Positions 33,776-46,635 of a stretch of DNA of 64,000 bases are shown in pieces (the stretch's first letter is position 1; each line of letters starts with the position of its first letter). Under the pieces are notes generated by a model. That model was not told where the DNA came from. It worked only from the letters and a program-made list of their open reading frames with translations, and searched no databases. Origin of the DNA: Sipunculus nudus. Its lineage: Eukaryota; Annelida; Sipuncula; Golfingiida; Sipunculidae. Where the stretch lies: contig CM049311.1 of NCBI GenBank assembly GCA_026874595.1, positions 35,071,176-35,135,175 of the forward strand, written 5' to 3'. The translations under genes were made by a program, and so were the position numbers.

Positions 33776-36085
33776 ATATTGGTCTCCCTGCAGAGTTCTA
33801 TAGACATTTTTGGACAGATATCAAGGAACCCCTTCTGTCAGCTATTAGATATGGACTAAATGTTGGACATTTAAGTATCACCCAGGGACAGGGAGTTATT
33901 ACTTTGTTACCAAAAAAAAAAAAAATCTCCTCTTGAAATAAAAAAATTGGAGGCCAATTACACTACTGAACACTGATTACAAACTCATTTCAAAATGCCT
34001 AGCAAGCAGAATCAAATCTGTTTTACCAAGATTAATTAATGAGGATCAGACAGGTTTCATTAAAGGTAGGTACATAGGGGAGAATATAAATAAGATCATT
34101 ACAGTTATAAATAATAATACAGTTGAACAAGATAAAGAAGGGTACCTCACAACAGTAGATTTTGAAAAAGCTTTCGATTGCTTAGAATGGCCGTTCATTT
34201 GGAAAGCGTTGGAATATTTTGGGTTTGGAAAAAATATAGTAAACTGGATAAAAGTATTTTACCATGATGGGAAAACATGTATTATAAATAATGGGTGGTG
34301 CTCAGAATTCTTCAAAATGTCAAGGGGATTGAGACAGGGGTGTCCCCTGTCTCCATACCTTTTTATAATATGTGCAGAATTGTTAGCAAAAAAAATTAGA
34401 GAAGATAATAAATTAAATGCAGTCTGCTTCAATGAATATAAATATAAAATACTGCAATATGCTGATGACACAGTTTTTTTTATTCTCAGACATTAACAGT
34501 GTTATTGATAATGTGAATATAATGAAAAGTTTTGAAAAAAATTCAGGTCTTAAAATTAATCTAGGGAAAACTGCGGTTATGCCTCTGGTACATAACCAAT
34601 AAGGTATAAGCCAATCTAAAGAACAATAGAGAGAAAAGGTATGAAATGGTCAGAGGGTCCAGTTAATATTCTGGGTATATTACTTAGACCATCCTTAAAT
34701 AAAATAATAGAAGACAATTACAATCCAAAATTGGAATCCATCAGAAAAACATTAAGTACATGGTCAAACAGATATATGACACCAGCTGGGAAAATCACTA
34801 ATAATAAAATGTTATGCTTTGTCACAATTAATTTACTTGTGGTCTGTCCTTCCTGCTCCTAAAGCCAATTATTTTAAAGAACTAGAACAATTTCTATATA
34901 AATTTGTTTGGTCATACAAACCAGACAAAGTGAAAAGATTGACATTAATAGCTCCTTATAGTAAAGGTGGATTGAATATGATCCACCCTGAAACTCAAAA
35001 TTGCGCATTAAAATAAAATGGATTGAAAGAATCTTAAAGAAAAAACCTGACAATCCTTGGAAAAATCATATATTAAGTACTTTACCTATGGGGGAGCTTA
35101 CATTTCAATGTAATCTCAACCCAGAAGATTTGGATGAGATCTATTTAAAGGACATCTTTTGGAAAGAAGTCATGCAAGCATGGTGTAAATTTAATTTCTG
35201 CATACCAACAGAAGTGAAAGATATTTTTGGCCAGGTTCTGTGGTATAATCCCCATATTCAGATTGATAATAAGGTATTATTTTTTAGAAAACTTTACAAC
35301 TCAGGCATAATATACATAAAAGATATTATAGTGAAAGATAGAGGATTCTTCAGATTTCTTACATATGAAGAAATTCAGGCACGTACCAATTTAAATATAA
35401 ACTTGTTTTGGTATAATGGTATGTTGGATGCAATACCAAATGATTGGAAAAAAAATTCTTAAAGTAAACATAGAAAAACACCAGATTCAAAACAATATAG
35501 AAACCCTTTTCAGCATGAAAAAGGTAACTAAGCAGGTTTACTGTAAAATGGTTGAAAAGAGCTATGTTGTCTCAACAAAAACCCACTAATTAAGTGGGCT
35601 ATAGACTTGAATATATCCAGCTGGGAAAGCATTTTGAGTGCTTTCCCTAAACTGAAAAAAGTTTCAAACTAAGTGCAACTTAGAATGTTCCAGTTCAGAT
35701 TACTAAAGCGTATTATGTATCTTAATAGTCATTTGTATAAATCAAATATAATTGACAACCCCAGGTGCTCATTTTGTAAGTCAGAAGATGAAACATACAT
35801 TCATCTATTTTGGTCATGCACATTTGTCAAGTTAGTATGGTCAGATATACTTTTATGGTTAAAAGAGAATAAAGTGGCTGAACAGGATTTTAAGTTTGAC
35901 TGTGCACCAATAATATTAGGTGATTATACAGACATTATAGGCAGTATTCTAAAAGCAACAAGCCTTCTTTGAAAGGAGCGATCTTGTTTATTAAACATGT
36001 GAAGGAAATAGAAAAATATATTGCTTATAAGAAAGGAAATACTATTGTACATGATAAAAAATGGTAGAAACTGAACTTTCTTACA
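33776..36085 (+). pseudogene. LINE reverse transcriptase, L1/Tx1-like, with C-terminal zinc knuckle (broken)
   Basis: A non-LTR reverse transcriptase read across several frames. Visible blocks are LPAEFYRHFW-type N-terminus (from 33,776), NWRPITLLNTDYKLISK (about 33,948), INEDQTGFIKGRYIGENI (about 34,038), TTVDFEKAFD with the first Asp (about 34,156), RGLRQGCPLSPYLFI (about 34,325), the intact YADD box (34,458-34,469), SGLKINLGKT (about 34,545), the thumb region, and CSFCKSEDETYIHLFWSC (about 35,767-35,820), a zinc-binding C-terminus. Frame breaks: a stop near 33,937, a shift in the T run near 34,480, a stop at 34,600-34,602, shifts near 34,815 and 35,000, and stops after 35,459. The endonuclease half is absent (5' truncation). 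L1/Tx1 affiliation is from recall of the motif pattern. Confidence 0.85.
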
Positions 36086-37424
36086 GAAAGCAATAACACA
36101 CCAATCTAAAATTTATAATTTAGGGTTCTAGGGTCTTTTCTTTATCATGAAATAGTTTACACGTAGACATAAAAGTGATTGATAAAAGTATGTTAATGAT
36201 ATGAGTAGATATATGTGATAACAACTGGTATAAATAATCAATATAAAGGAATGTTCATTTATATTTTCACATAAGGGTAAATTGTATTGCTAGCATACAT
36301 ATATAAATGGGCAATGAATTGTGATTAATTATAAAAACGTGGTTACTTAAGTTTTACTGAGTTAGGTCTGTATAGGGAAGTCTGTATCATATATTAACGG
36401 TAAGACAGGCATTGTAATGTACCATTACAACTTGTTTGTCTCATGAATGTAATTTTCATCAATTTAAAAGAAGGTGACAGCTATAGCATAAAGATATGTA
36501 TGTTTCACTTAATTATCACTAGGTGACAAGAGAGATTTAAAGCATGTAAAAATAATAATTAATAGGGTATAATGTAAATTGTCCCATGGGTGTGCTTGGT
36601 CTGCCATTCTGGTAATAGCTATTCATTGTAAAAATTGTTAACCTTCTCTTACAATAATAGGTAAATAAACATCCACTAGGTCAGGATTAATTGAATGATG
36701 TATTAATCATACAAAGATTGTTATATTAGAAAAACCAAAGTTAATTTTTTTTTAATAAGGTGATATGGGGATATCTGGTTTAATATGCAACAGGAAATCA
36801 ACATATTTTTTTTGTATTCACAGCTAGTAAGGTATAAATTATAATTAGGCAGTGCAGTCAGTTACTTGAGGATTAGAATGAATTAGATTTTTATAGTTTT
36901 TTATAGGGCCCTAGGGTCAGATGAAGTTAACTTATCCTTGATAATAAAAAAAATAGGTTTAGTACACAGGTAGCTAGGTACCAGGTGTGCATTAATATAA
37001 CAGGTTGCATGTGTATAATAGATCTGTTAAAATTAAAGGATTAGTAACAATTTTGTTCTATTGAAGTGTTTTGCTTGCAGAGATCATATCTCACCTGTGC
37101 CAGATTGTCTTCTGTTTTTCATCCATTTTTGAAAATGTTTCTGTGCCTGTACGTTTTTGATTCAATAAAAAAAAGAGGGTTCATATTACGTTTAGGGCCA
37201 TTTTCAAGGTATTTGTGGTCCCCTTCAAAACTCCTGAATACGGACTAAGACACTGCTTGGGTATTTTTATCCAAACTAATAATATTAATCGATTTAAGTC
37301 ACCATATGTGTATTTCGTAACCTAACGTACTGTCCAGATGGAATCACAGAAGTGTCATTGTCAAATAAAAGAAAGTTACATAATATTTTGGCAACAAGCT
37401 TTAAAAATAATATCGCAACATGTA
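36086..37424. other. AT-rich stretch after the LINE; no gene seen
   Basis: May include the LINE 3' untranslated region, but no poly-A or tandem tail or target duplication can be placed. A short frame at 37,066-37,248 has no recognisable motif. Confidence 0.4.
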
Positions 37425-37582
37425 ATAGATGTGATGACTTAACGGTTAGAATCCCAGCCTTTCGCTCCGGTGGTGCTGGTTCGTCAAGGCGGGAAGTATT
37501 ATTGATGTGAATCTATGGTTCAGCGGTTAGATTACCGTCCTTTTGCTTTGGCGGTCCAGGTTCGATTCCTGGCGAGAGAATT
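37425..37582 (+). repeat. Two tandem tRNA-like sequences (tRNA pseudogenes or SINE heads)
   Basis: At about 37,508-37,582 box A-like TGGTTCAGCGGTTAGATT, a T-arm CCAGG-TTCGATT-CCTGG with a perfect 5-bp stem, and box B GGTTCGATTCC are present, aligned with the plan of tRNA-Glu-like genes. The first part (37,425-37,500) is a more decayed copy (AACGGTTAGAAT, GGTGCTGGTTCG). The acceptor stem does not pair well and the anticodon arm is weak, so a working tRNA is unlikely. Confidence 0.5.
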
Positions 37583-37979
37583 CAGACACTTATTAATTTT
37601 ATACTACAGACCTGTGTTCCCAAATATTTTCTTAAAATTGCAGATACTGCATTTTGCGTGTCCTAGTTGAGTAAATCCAGGTTTAATATAATTAATATAT
37701 TAATATTCATTTTTACTCAATATAAGAGGGGCGCGTCAGTTAGTTTCCTGGTATCAGAAAGGATTCCTGTTATTGCCTTATCATTACATCCTGGCAATTG
37801 GTGTCTTATTGGTCGACGTCAAGTATGGCTCATCTTTTGGTTTTTGAGTTGTGGATATATATTGTCACTTCTGGGTACTCACTGAACGGGTAGATTGAAT
37901 TTAGTGGTGTCAAATTATGAATGCAGCTCTTCCTAGTGTACGTTATAATGGAATATATGAGTAATATATACAAACTCAT

Positions 37980-39080
37980 TTTTATATGTTATTTTTTTCC
38001 TAGAAGGAGACTAAATTAGTAAAAATACACTGTAGCTGAAAAGCTGTTTATTATCTTGTATAACAAAGCTACCATTTCGTTATGTTTTTGCAGATGTCAC
38101 AGTTTATCTAATCTAGAAAACTTTGGGATGACTTGAAATGTTTTCAAGATAAAAAAACAACGTAAAATTACAACCAATTCCTTACGTGAATCGACTGGTA
38201 TAGCTTTTCATGCCTAATCGGTTATCAAAGAAAAACTGCTGATTTAAAGAAGACAATTTTAAACAAAGAAGTCACTTTGACATTTACGAATGCTACTATA
38301 TAATCACTTACTAAATGAACTGCTACCATTATAAGAGTACCATGTCCTTCGGACCCTAATATATAGCTGGCAGGTCTTTCTTTGTTCGTGGTTATTAATA
38401 CGAGATTGCGGTTTATCTGGAAACGGATGGCCAGATAACGAAGAAAAGAAAAAAGATTCTGGACAAATTCCTTACGTGAATCGACTGTTATAGCTGGTCA
38501 TGCCTAATCGGTTATCTAGAAAAACTGTTGATCTAAAGAAGACAAGTTTTAAGCAAAGAAGTCACTTTGACATTTACGAATAATACTGATCACTTAAAAA
38601 ATGAAGGAAACCATTATAAGAGTACCATGTCATTCGGACCCTAATATATGGCTGGAAGATGCGTCTTTGTTAATTCGAGATTGCTTGTTGTCTGGAAACA
38701 GATAACCAGATTACGACGAAAAGAAAAAGATTCTGGACCATTTCAAAGGATTGTTCCGTGCTCAGTAAATATAACGAGGCAAAGAAAGATAAATAACCAA
38801 AGGTACCCTAGGTAAATATTGTATGCCTGGTATTGGTATAGGTTTTCTGTGTACAACTAGTTTCGGACCAGGGGTTACAGCATAAAAGACCGAGCTTCAG
38901 TAACAGTGACAGATATTATAAAAGTCTGGCCTGTTTCATCCATATTTTATACAATAATAAACCTAACTGTGAATGGAGTGCAGGTATTGGAATGAGGAGA
39001 TTTAAATCACTGGTCTAGTGGTTTGTTGGGGAAATTTCTAAGGTTTATCCGAGCTGAATCCTCGCTATGCTTTTCTTTTC
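37980..39080. repeat. Segmental repeat block C'' with an internal tandem duplication
   Basis: Counterpart of 14,575-15,420. A segment of about 290 bp is doubled (38,173-38,463 and 38,464-38,744), both starting at CCTTACGTGAATCGACTG and ending AAGATTCTGGAC. Unit 1 has only one copy. Confidence 0.85.
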
Positions 39081-39119
39081 AACAACGTTTTTTGTTTGCG
39101 AAAATGTTTTCATTTTTAA

Positions 39120-39215
39120 ATCACCATGCATATCAAATACGTCCGTAGTCAAAATGGACAGTTTTTGTGGTAGGTTAACAATTGAATGTTAAAAGTTTAC
39201 TTTCTTATCTTCTTT
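39120..39215. repeat. Start of block D''
   Basis: ATCAAATACG through CTTTCTTATCTTCT matches 16,180-16,250. The match is then interrupted for about 2 kb and resumes at about 41,280. Confidence 0.7.
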
Positions 39216-39710
39216 AAGAAAAGATTTTGATATTTCCTCAATTTTCTTACGTGGATAACAAGAAGTATTTTTTTTTAAATATGTGAAGATTTAGGGTGCG
39301 TAAATGAGCAGTGGTTATTTAAATATAAAAAAACAGAGAGAAAGTTTTTTTCAGTGAGTTTCTTTTTTGTGAAAGACATTAACATGGGCCAGACAAATCA
39401 AAAGATTTCTAGTAGAATAACTCTAATATATGGAATAAGAGCAGTACCGCTATCATATAAATCCTTACTTTTAGCACTTGTTAGCTGAGCAGACATTGTA
39501 TCGAGTGAACTAATTATTTGAAAACGTCGGTGGGAGCACGAGACCTTTCACGCCTAAACTTTCCGTAAGGGAACGCTGACGAATTGACCTATATCACCAC
39601 GGCCCAAATGCTCCGCCATTTTAACTTATTATTATAATGAGCCCCAAAAACGCTCCTACACATATGGACTTCCATGCCCATGGTAGCGAGAGCTGATTAT
39701 AACGTAATAA

Positions 39711-39758
39711 TGACGTCACAAAGGGCGAGGGCGCATGACGTCGTATTTACTGACGTCA
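39711..39758. promoter_or_regulatory. Cluster of three CRE-like TGACGTCR sites
   Basis: TGACGTCA at 39,711-39,718 and 39,751-39,758, with TGACGTCG at 39,736-39,743. Palindromic TGACGTCA is the CREB/ATF binding site. Three within 48 bp is more than expected by chance in AT-rich DNA. Whether they drive a transcript is unknown. Confidence 0.35.
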
Positions 39759-41004
39759 TCAACTGGTATCACCTGACCACTGTTTACTATATCTCAGTCA
39801 AATATGAACTTTGTTATATATTGGATTATTTGTCCCATACGAATTATGTGCCAGGTAAAACATAATTATTCACTCGGTAGTCGGAGGAATGGCTCCCGCA
39901 ACCTATAGCCTAGAAACTTTTTATACTGTCTCCTTCGTATAATAAAATATCCTGGAAAACATACCGACATGGATACTGGTAGTATTTACAGACTACACGT
40001 GTTCTGTTTGACAGAGCTCTGTCAAATTATGCAAAATGTTGTTTTTGTCAGATGATTGACGCTTTACAATGTTTAAGGTCACCTGATTTGCTGCTCCTTG
40101 GTCCGATGCTTATGTTTATTCATTGAATGAATATGCGATTAAGGTCGCATAGAGTTCATGGATAGGTCAATTCGCAATGAGAAGACGTTTTTGTAAACCG
40201 TTACTCAGCCAGGCAGAGAGAACATAATGTGATTGCCCTGACGCCATCTGGTTCCGATGGATATATATGATCATTTAGACACAGAAGGCGACTTAAGTCA
40301 TGCAAGTGACATCAGCCTAGTCGCAATTTTAAGTCACTATTGTAATCATTATAACTTCACAATTGTAACAATGGTAATTAGGCCCAATAGGCCCGAGGAC
40401 ATGAATACATCCCAGCGCGTCAATTAAAATGTTAAAATAAAATAAAAATTAAATTTAATGTTTTCAGTAACATTAAAGCTGACAGGAGGTCAGAACCCAA
40501 AACTAAAAGTAAACACTCTAAAATTAGCCGTGCCTCAACAAGATTATAGCAACAAGATGTCTTTTTCCAATCTCCAAGCATAGTTGGAGCTATTGTGGCA
40601 AAAAATCCATGGGAAAATTTGCATCCATTGGACCGACAAATACAGGCTTCTAAATTTTGAATTAACGGCAATCTAATGAATTATGGGATAGAATTGTTTT
40701 AAAATATGTAACAAAACATTCATTTAATGGCCCTGGATATAATTTATAAATGTTTTAAAGCTGGGCGATCATCTATAATAGCCATTTCTCAAGATCTGAA
40801 TAATTTTTGTTCCTTGCATATCAAGTGCCTCAAGATATTAAAACCCTGATTATTTCAAGAATTCATCTCTCTATATTGAGATCAACAGTAGGAATAAGTG
40901 ATAGTTTTTTTATGGTACCACCATTTCGGTCCCCTGGCAACAGATAGTCTCCGACTAGCGTCAGAGTGCCTTTCGATCTTGTATGGAGGACCGCACTAAA
41001 AGGC

Positions 41005-41013
41005 TATATAAGG
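41005..41013 (+). promoter_or_regulatory. Possible core promoter TATA box
   Basis: TATATAAGG lies in a GC-balanced patch. About 50 bp downstream stands CAACAG|GTACGC, which could be a splice donor. It may be the promoter and short first exon of an unseen transcript, or chance. Confidence 0.2.
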
Positions 41014-41279
41014 ATGAGAATATTTCCGTCAATGTGGACAACGCCTCATGACCAACAGGTACGCTGACACTTCAAATAAACCAGACAAATCGCTATATAT
41101 GTTTGTTTAACAACACCTTACACGTTTTATCTCTACATGTTTGTTAATTTCTGACCGCATGGACACAAACGTGTTCCGAACGGGTTACCGTACGGTTAGC
41201 CAACTTGTACTCGACACATTATTTGACCTGTTGCCACTGAGATTGGTTTACACTTTGGTTTGTGAACTGACTTGTATTC

Positions 41280-42297
41280 TTTTGTAATAATTCATCACTC
41301 GTAACCTAATGTTAAGCTTACCGACAGCATGTTAACCACGATATTGATGTAATAAGCTGGATGGTCATTGTAGCGCATTCTCGCGTATGACTTGCGTCAC
41401 GAATCAGGTACACATTTACCGGTTATCTGAGTCCTGTATTCACCGCTATGGCTATGGTCGGGCATCTCCGCTATCTATACGGGAATTCAGGATTAAAGCG
41501 ACAGCTTCAAAAACTCAGGCGACTGGTCATGAGTGACATATTGGGAAATTAGGAACTTGCTGTTCGTGGAGTGATTTCAAAGTTCAGACTAGCCAGTCTT
41601 ACAAAAACATAAAAACGAACACCTTGAGAGGTTTTAAAGGGTACATTCCCCTCACGTTCTTGCCCATCATGACCCAACAAAGGCTGTAGTCTTTGCTATT
41701 GAGATTTAGAGTTCATCCGTGAAAACATGACAATAAAACCTGTTGAACGATCTAAACAACCGGAAACGTATAAGGGCCCACACGAACCTCCATCCATAAG
41801 GAATGACTTACAAACGGAGTTGTAAACAACTGCGAAGCCGGCGGGGATGAATATTACACTTAATTATGCAACAACCCAAATAAAAGGTGTGTTACTTGAT
41901 CAAATAGATTTGATCAAACAAGTCAACTGAATTAGATCTAAGATTTCAATTTAAAAGTCATTCCTGAAAATGTGATATTAAGCCGACATTTGGACATGTT
42001 ATCCAATCTACGAAATTCTAAATTGTGCTAACATGAAACATTACAGATTAAGTCGAAGTCAGATTATAAAGGATAAAATTTAATGTAAAATGCTATTAAA
42101 AGGTTAAAAATATAACAGAAAAGAAACAACGTTAAAATTCATTGCTTTTATCAAAAGAGGATTAAATTTTCCCGTTTCCTTCATGATTTTGAACATTTCT
42201 ATAGACATTAATTAGACGACTTAACTTATCAGGAGATAAGATCTTAAAAGCCGGATTGCTAATGTCGTCATAATGATGAATCCTTACTAAAATATGT
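41280..42297. repeat. Segmental repeat block D'' (main part)
   Basis: Counterpart of 16,265-17,310, colinear to AAAATATG at about 42,290. The following 42,298-43,245 has no match in unit 1, begins with a small hairpin (GTACCGA/TCGGTAC, 42,296-42,314) and holds no recognisable gene. Confidence 0.85.
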
Positions 42298-43245
42298 ACC
42301 GACATTATCGGTACTGTCCCCACATGTACCACCGGATTAAATTCGACGGGAATATCCTTTACATCCGTCACTGTATTTTCTTATATCGCCTCAGCAGCAT
42401 ACACCCGGACAGCTACGATCGGAATCTTTAGATGGAATACTGTCTTTATAGACCACATAATTGTTTGGGAAAATCATATCTAGTAGTCCTGTGCCAAATA
42501 CAGTATTTTTAGGTGACATGTTTGGACAGATTGCCTGTCAAATCTGCATGCGAATTCTTAGACCTACACATTCACTCCGCTTCGGCCTTTTGAAATTCGT
42601 TCGGATGAGGCCTACTTAGTAAGACACCTCAACAATATAAGTTTGAGTGATTGAGTTAAGAGCATGGCTTGATTGGTGGACCAAAAACAGATTGAATCCT
42701 GCATAAGACGAATTTGTTTTTCCTAGTTCTTATAAGAATGTTCAATTCTGGTTGTAATTAAATGCCAGCAACTAGCAAAAGCTAGTATTCTGCATGTTCT
42801 GCAGAGAACCAAAAACATGATTTGGCCACATAAAAAATCAAGAAGCACGGGAGGCAATAATCACTGATAGCTTCCAGGAAATGAGAATTTTCAAGACGTT
42901 ACAGCTTTTGCAATACACAATATACTTTTTAAATTTTTATCATAAACCATTATTGGGCTTTATGATGAAATAAAACATTTAGATTGGTTAAACATGATGG
43001 GTTTTGTCAGGTGTCCTGTCTAATAATCTCATCATAGCATCGTATGCATGCAACCATCTTCCCATTTCTCCCTTGTTCTTTTTTATTCAGATAAAGTTGT
43101 AGTTCTTTCGATACCTTGTTTCTCTGGTGCGTATGTGTCTGATTGACCAGATTCACATTAACCTTTTATTATTTTTGAAAAATATAAAACCATACATGCC
43201 ATTATATTGTTAGTCATAAATAAGCTGGGACGCTTATCATCAAAT
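42298..43245. other. Unit-2-specific insert; no gene seen
   Basis: Extra DNA between blocks D'' and E''. No terminal repeats, target duplication or coding frame were recognised. Confidence 0.4.
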
Positions 43246-44808
43246 GATAAAACACCTGAGCAATTCAGAGACAACCCCCTCAAACAGCTGCCTCCAAGCT
43301 AAAGATTTCTCTAAGTAAGAGAAAAGTAACAGTAGTGAGTACTTCCGCTAAGTTAGCTGTAAAAAGGAGGTAACAGATACATAAGCATAAGCTCCTCTAT
43401 TAATTGCCTAAATTAGATAAAACTATCAGGCAAATTATATAAACTAATTTACTTCATGTGTCTGTCAGGTCTAGCAGAACTATATGACACCTTATATTTA
43501 TGGGGTTGATTAGAAAGTTTGCAACTATAATCCCAGATATAGCCTGTCTAAATTGTCCATGAATAAAAGACATCATCATACAACAATAGCGTCACTTCGA
43601 CCCTCCGACATTAGAAAGTCTATCAAATTGTCAAATGCCTTGATAAGGGTCAGACGAGATCCACACTTTAAGGCTCGATTAGGCTACAAATATTTAAGCT
43701 GCAAAAATAATCCCAGATATAGCGCCTAACCGTATATTCCATGAATAAGTGACATCATTATACAACAATAGCGCTATTTCTTTAATACTCTTCTTCTGCA
43801 TTCTTAAAGTGTTTCAAGACATTATTATGTTTGCCATATGGGCGCGTTTCTGAGTATATCACACCTTCTTCATCAAATATCCTTTTTTATTTCAGCAATT
43901 TATTTTATTACTACCTTTATTTTAATGGGATAAGCTAAAACTGTCAAACACAGTATTAAATTGTTATTACCAACTCGGCTGTGATATGCCTATTATTAAT
44001 CACTGCGGAATATTCAGGGACAAACCCCGCAAAACAGCTGCTGCCCAATTAAAGGTTTCTAAAGGTAAATTAAATGTGCTGGTGTTGAGTAAACCTCCCG
44101 ATAGGCTAGCTATAAAAACAAGGTAACCGTTACATAAGGAAGAGCTCCGATTTTAGATATCTGATTAGATAAACTATCAGGCAAATTATAGAAATTTATT
44201 GACGTCATGTGTCTCTCACGTCTTGCAGAACTATATGACACCTTATATTTACGGGGTTGATGGGAAAGGTTCCAACAATAATACCAGATATATAGCCTGC
44301 CAGTATTTTAAATGCATAAAAGATATAATAGCGTCATTTCGGCCCTCAGACATTAGAGAGTCTATCGAGATGTCAGAATGCCTTGACGTCAGAATGTCGG
44401 ATGAGATCTGCACTGTAAGGCTCGATTAGGCTGCAAATATTTGCAATTAACGGTTAAAAGTCCTGTACGTTTCACACAGATCATATCTACTTAAAGCCCG
44501 ATATTCACCTATCATTCATACAAAATTTATGTGATAACTACTTATTCGGCGTATACATACTATAAACTCTAGGTAATAACTGTAAAGAAAAGTTCTTATA
44601 AAGCCACTGTGGCGAATGTAGTGGTTTATCCACAAGCTGTTACTGAACAAAACAAAGGAAAACTAAATATGTTTCCTCATCTGGTTGGTTGCATATGTTG
44701 AAAGCTGAAAGGTAACGAGTTGCAAAAAGCCTTTGCAAAACTTTTTCACGTCAATCTTGCCACGAGATGTCCTTGTTGAATGGATTTGGGCAATTTAGAG
44801 GAACACCC

Positions 44809-44879
<71 letters not shown>

Positions 44880-45450
44880 ATTTACAAGTGGATATAAACA
44901 AAACGAACAGCCGGTATCAGGTGAGATCGGCGTTTTTTATGACAATTCTTATAAAAGGTTCAAGGGATTATCTGTAGATTAAAGACGTCAGATGTCGTAA
45001 AAGACCCCTTAAGGGTTCTCTTTCTTCTTCTTCTTTAATACTCTTCTTCTTCATTCTTAACATGTTGTGCTTGTTTTACGACATTGTAAATTTTGCCAGG
45101 GGGCGCGTTTCTGTGTATATCAAACCTTATACATCAAATATTTTTTTTTTCATTTCAACTCATTTTATTTCATTAATATCTTTATTATAGTAGTGGAAAA
45201 TCCCAAAGGTCAAACAGAGTATTAAATTGTTATTCCTAACTCGGCTGGGATATACCTTTTATTTATCACTAGAGACAATTCAGGGACAACCCCAGAAAAC
45301 AGCTGCTCCCAAGCTTAAGGTTTCTAAAGGTATAAGAAAGTAATGAAGTTGGGTTAACCTCCCTTTGGGATAGCTGTAAAAACAAGGTTACAGTTATATA
45401 AGCAAGACTTCCCGGTTTAGATACCCGATTAAATAAACTATCAGGCAAAT
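43246..45450. repeat. Segmental repeat block E'' (three tandem sub-units)
   Basis: Sub-units begin near 43,266, 44,015 and 45,277 with ATTCAGRGACAACCCC-type text. Shared text with block E includes GGCGCGTTTCTG, GTCTAGCAGAACTATATGA and TTATTGACGTCATGTGTC. It holds the empty-site version of the 17,679 insertion. A (TA)n run occupies 44,818-44,872. Confidence 0.8.
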
Positions 45451-46239
45451 TAGAGTAAAATTGTCTTAACTGTATAACAGTTATAGGGTTAACGTATCTT
45501 CCATGCCCGTCACAAATGTAAGGTAAAAACATACAAGATATAATTTACATATATTTTCAATGAACAAACGATATAATATCAAAATACTACAGTCGTTTTA
45601 TAATAAAGATGACCCTGTCGGTTGGTCATAGAGTACGCCTGTTGCTGGAGGCTATACTATTTAGAATGTATTTATCAATTGCGATTATATGTTATGTTAT
45701 TGAGTTTACGGGACTTTGCGTTGAAGTACCCTTGATTTTGTGTTAAGGTTTATCATGAAAACTGTTGATTTTTGCTCTACATTTGTGAGGTGTTTGTAAA
45801 CACATTTTATTGAGAACTTAAATATGGTTACATTTTGAACAATGACATTTATGACATAGGTTTTAAGGAGAATATAAAGAAAATACATGTATAACGTTTT
45901 CAAAACTTTGTCTTTTAAGATGAAATCATTTCAGCCGTGTTATATAATACAAGACATCTACAGACTTGTTTACAGGCCTTTTGCTATCAGGGCAATAAAA
46001 TGAAATTTAACAGTTCATATTTCATTTCTCGTGATTTTTTTCTCTACTCATGTTTTCCGAGATTTCCACAATCACACCTCACTAGGTGGCGACTGTCGGC
46101 GTTTACCTGGTAGCGTTTCAAAATCATGTTTTCAAGCATATTACGCCGGCTTTGTCGTAGGAGAAATATCTTGGGGTTTTGTCAGGCTGTTTTAATTTTT
46201 ACCATGTCGTGTACGACAGCATCAGTGTCGGACATTTTT
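45451..46239. other. No gene seen
   Basis: AT-rich DNA after the last recognisable block E copy. No counterpart in unit 1 and no coding motif. Confidence 0.4.
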
Positions 46240-46626
46240 TATATGAAAACGATTTAAGCCGGCGGCCCACTTAAGCCTGCGTCAAATATCCAATTTCTGG
46301 ATCGCCAGAATGTCGCCGAATTCCAATCCCGCCAGGAAGTCGAGCGTATTTTACGCTTTAAATCTAACCTTTCACATATCGGACGGGGATCGGGATGTGT
46401 CCACTGGTGATCAAAAATCGCCCGGTGGTCGACAATAAACAAAAGGTAGTCGGGCGAAGGCCGCCTGGCATAATGACAGGCGCCGTCCGAGTTGGGTTCG
46501 ATGGTCATTTGCATGGTCTATCGATGCTCGCAAGACACCCGTACGACGCCAAGGCGATCTCCGCCCGACGTCCTGCCTGACGTCGTCCGACGTTTGCCTA
46601 ATGTCGTCCGACGTCCGCGCCTCGAG

Positions 46627-46635
46627 TATATATAT
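46627..46635 (+). promoter_or_regulatory. TATA-like element upstream of the candidate first exon
   Basis: TATATATAT after the GC-rich CCGCGCCTCGAG, 89 bp before the ATG at 46,724. Placement fits a TATA promoter with a 5' untranslated region of about 60 nt. Confidence 0.3.

Larger units (their letters stand above)
39216..41279. other. Unit-2-specific 2-kb insert with regulatory-looking motifs; no gene seen
   Basis: No counterpart in unit 1. It contains a cluster of CRE-type sites, a 20-bp palindrome (40,007-40,026, half-site TTTGACAGAG) and a TATA-like motif at 41,005-41,013. Short frames at 39,674-39,865 and on the minus strand at 40,432-40,671 show no recognisable motif. No terminal repeats were found at its edges. 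Confidence 0.5.

Noticed and set aside
37508-37582. Functional tRNA gene
   Set aside because: The T-arm is good but the acceptor stem does not pair and the anticodon arm is weak.
42162-42371. Minus-strand frame of 69 codons (HHYDDISNPAFKIL) with a partner at about 17,170-17,335
   Set aside because: The partner contains a stop and nearly all differences are non-synonymous. It is more likely chance openness in a duplicated non-coding block.
44767-44982. Open frame encoding a YIYIYI run
   Set aside because: It is just the translation of the (TA)n microsatellite.
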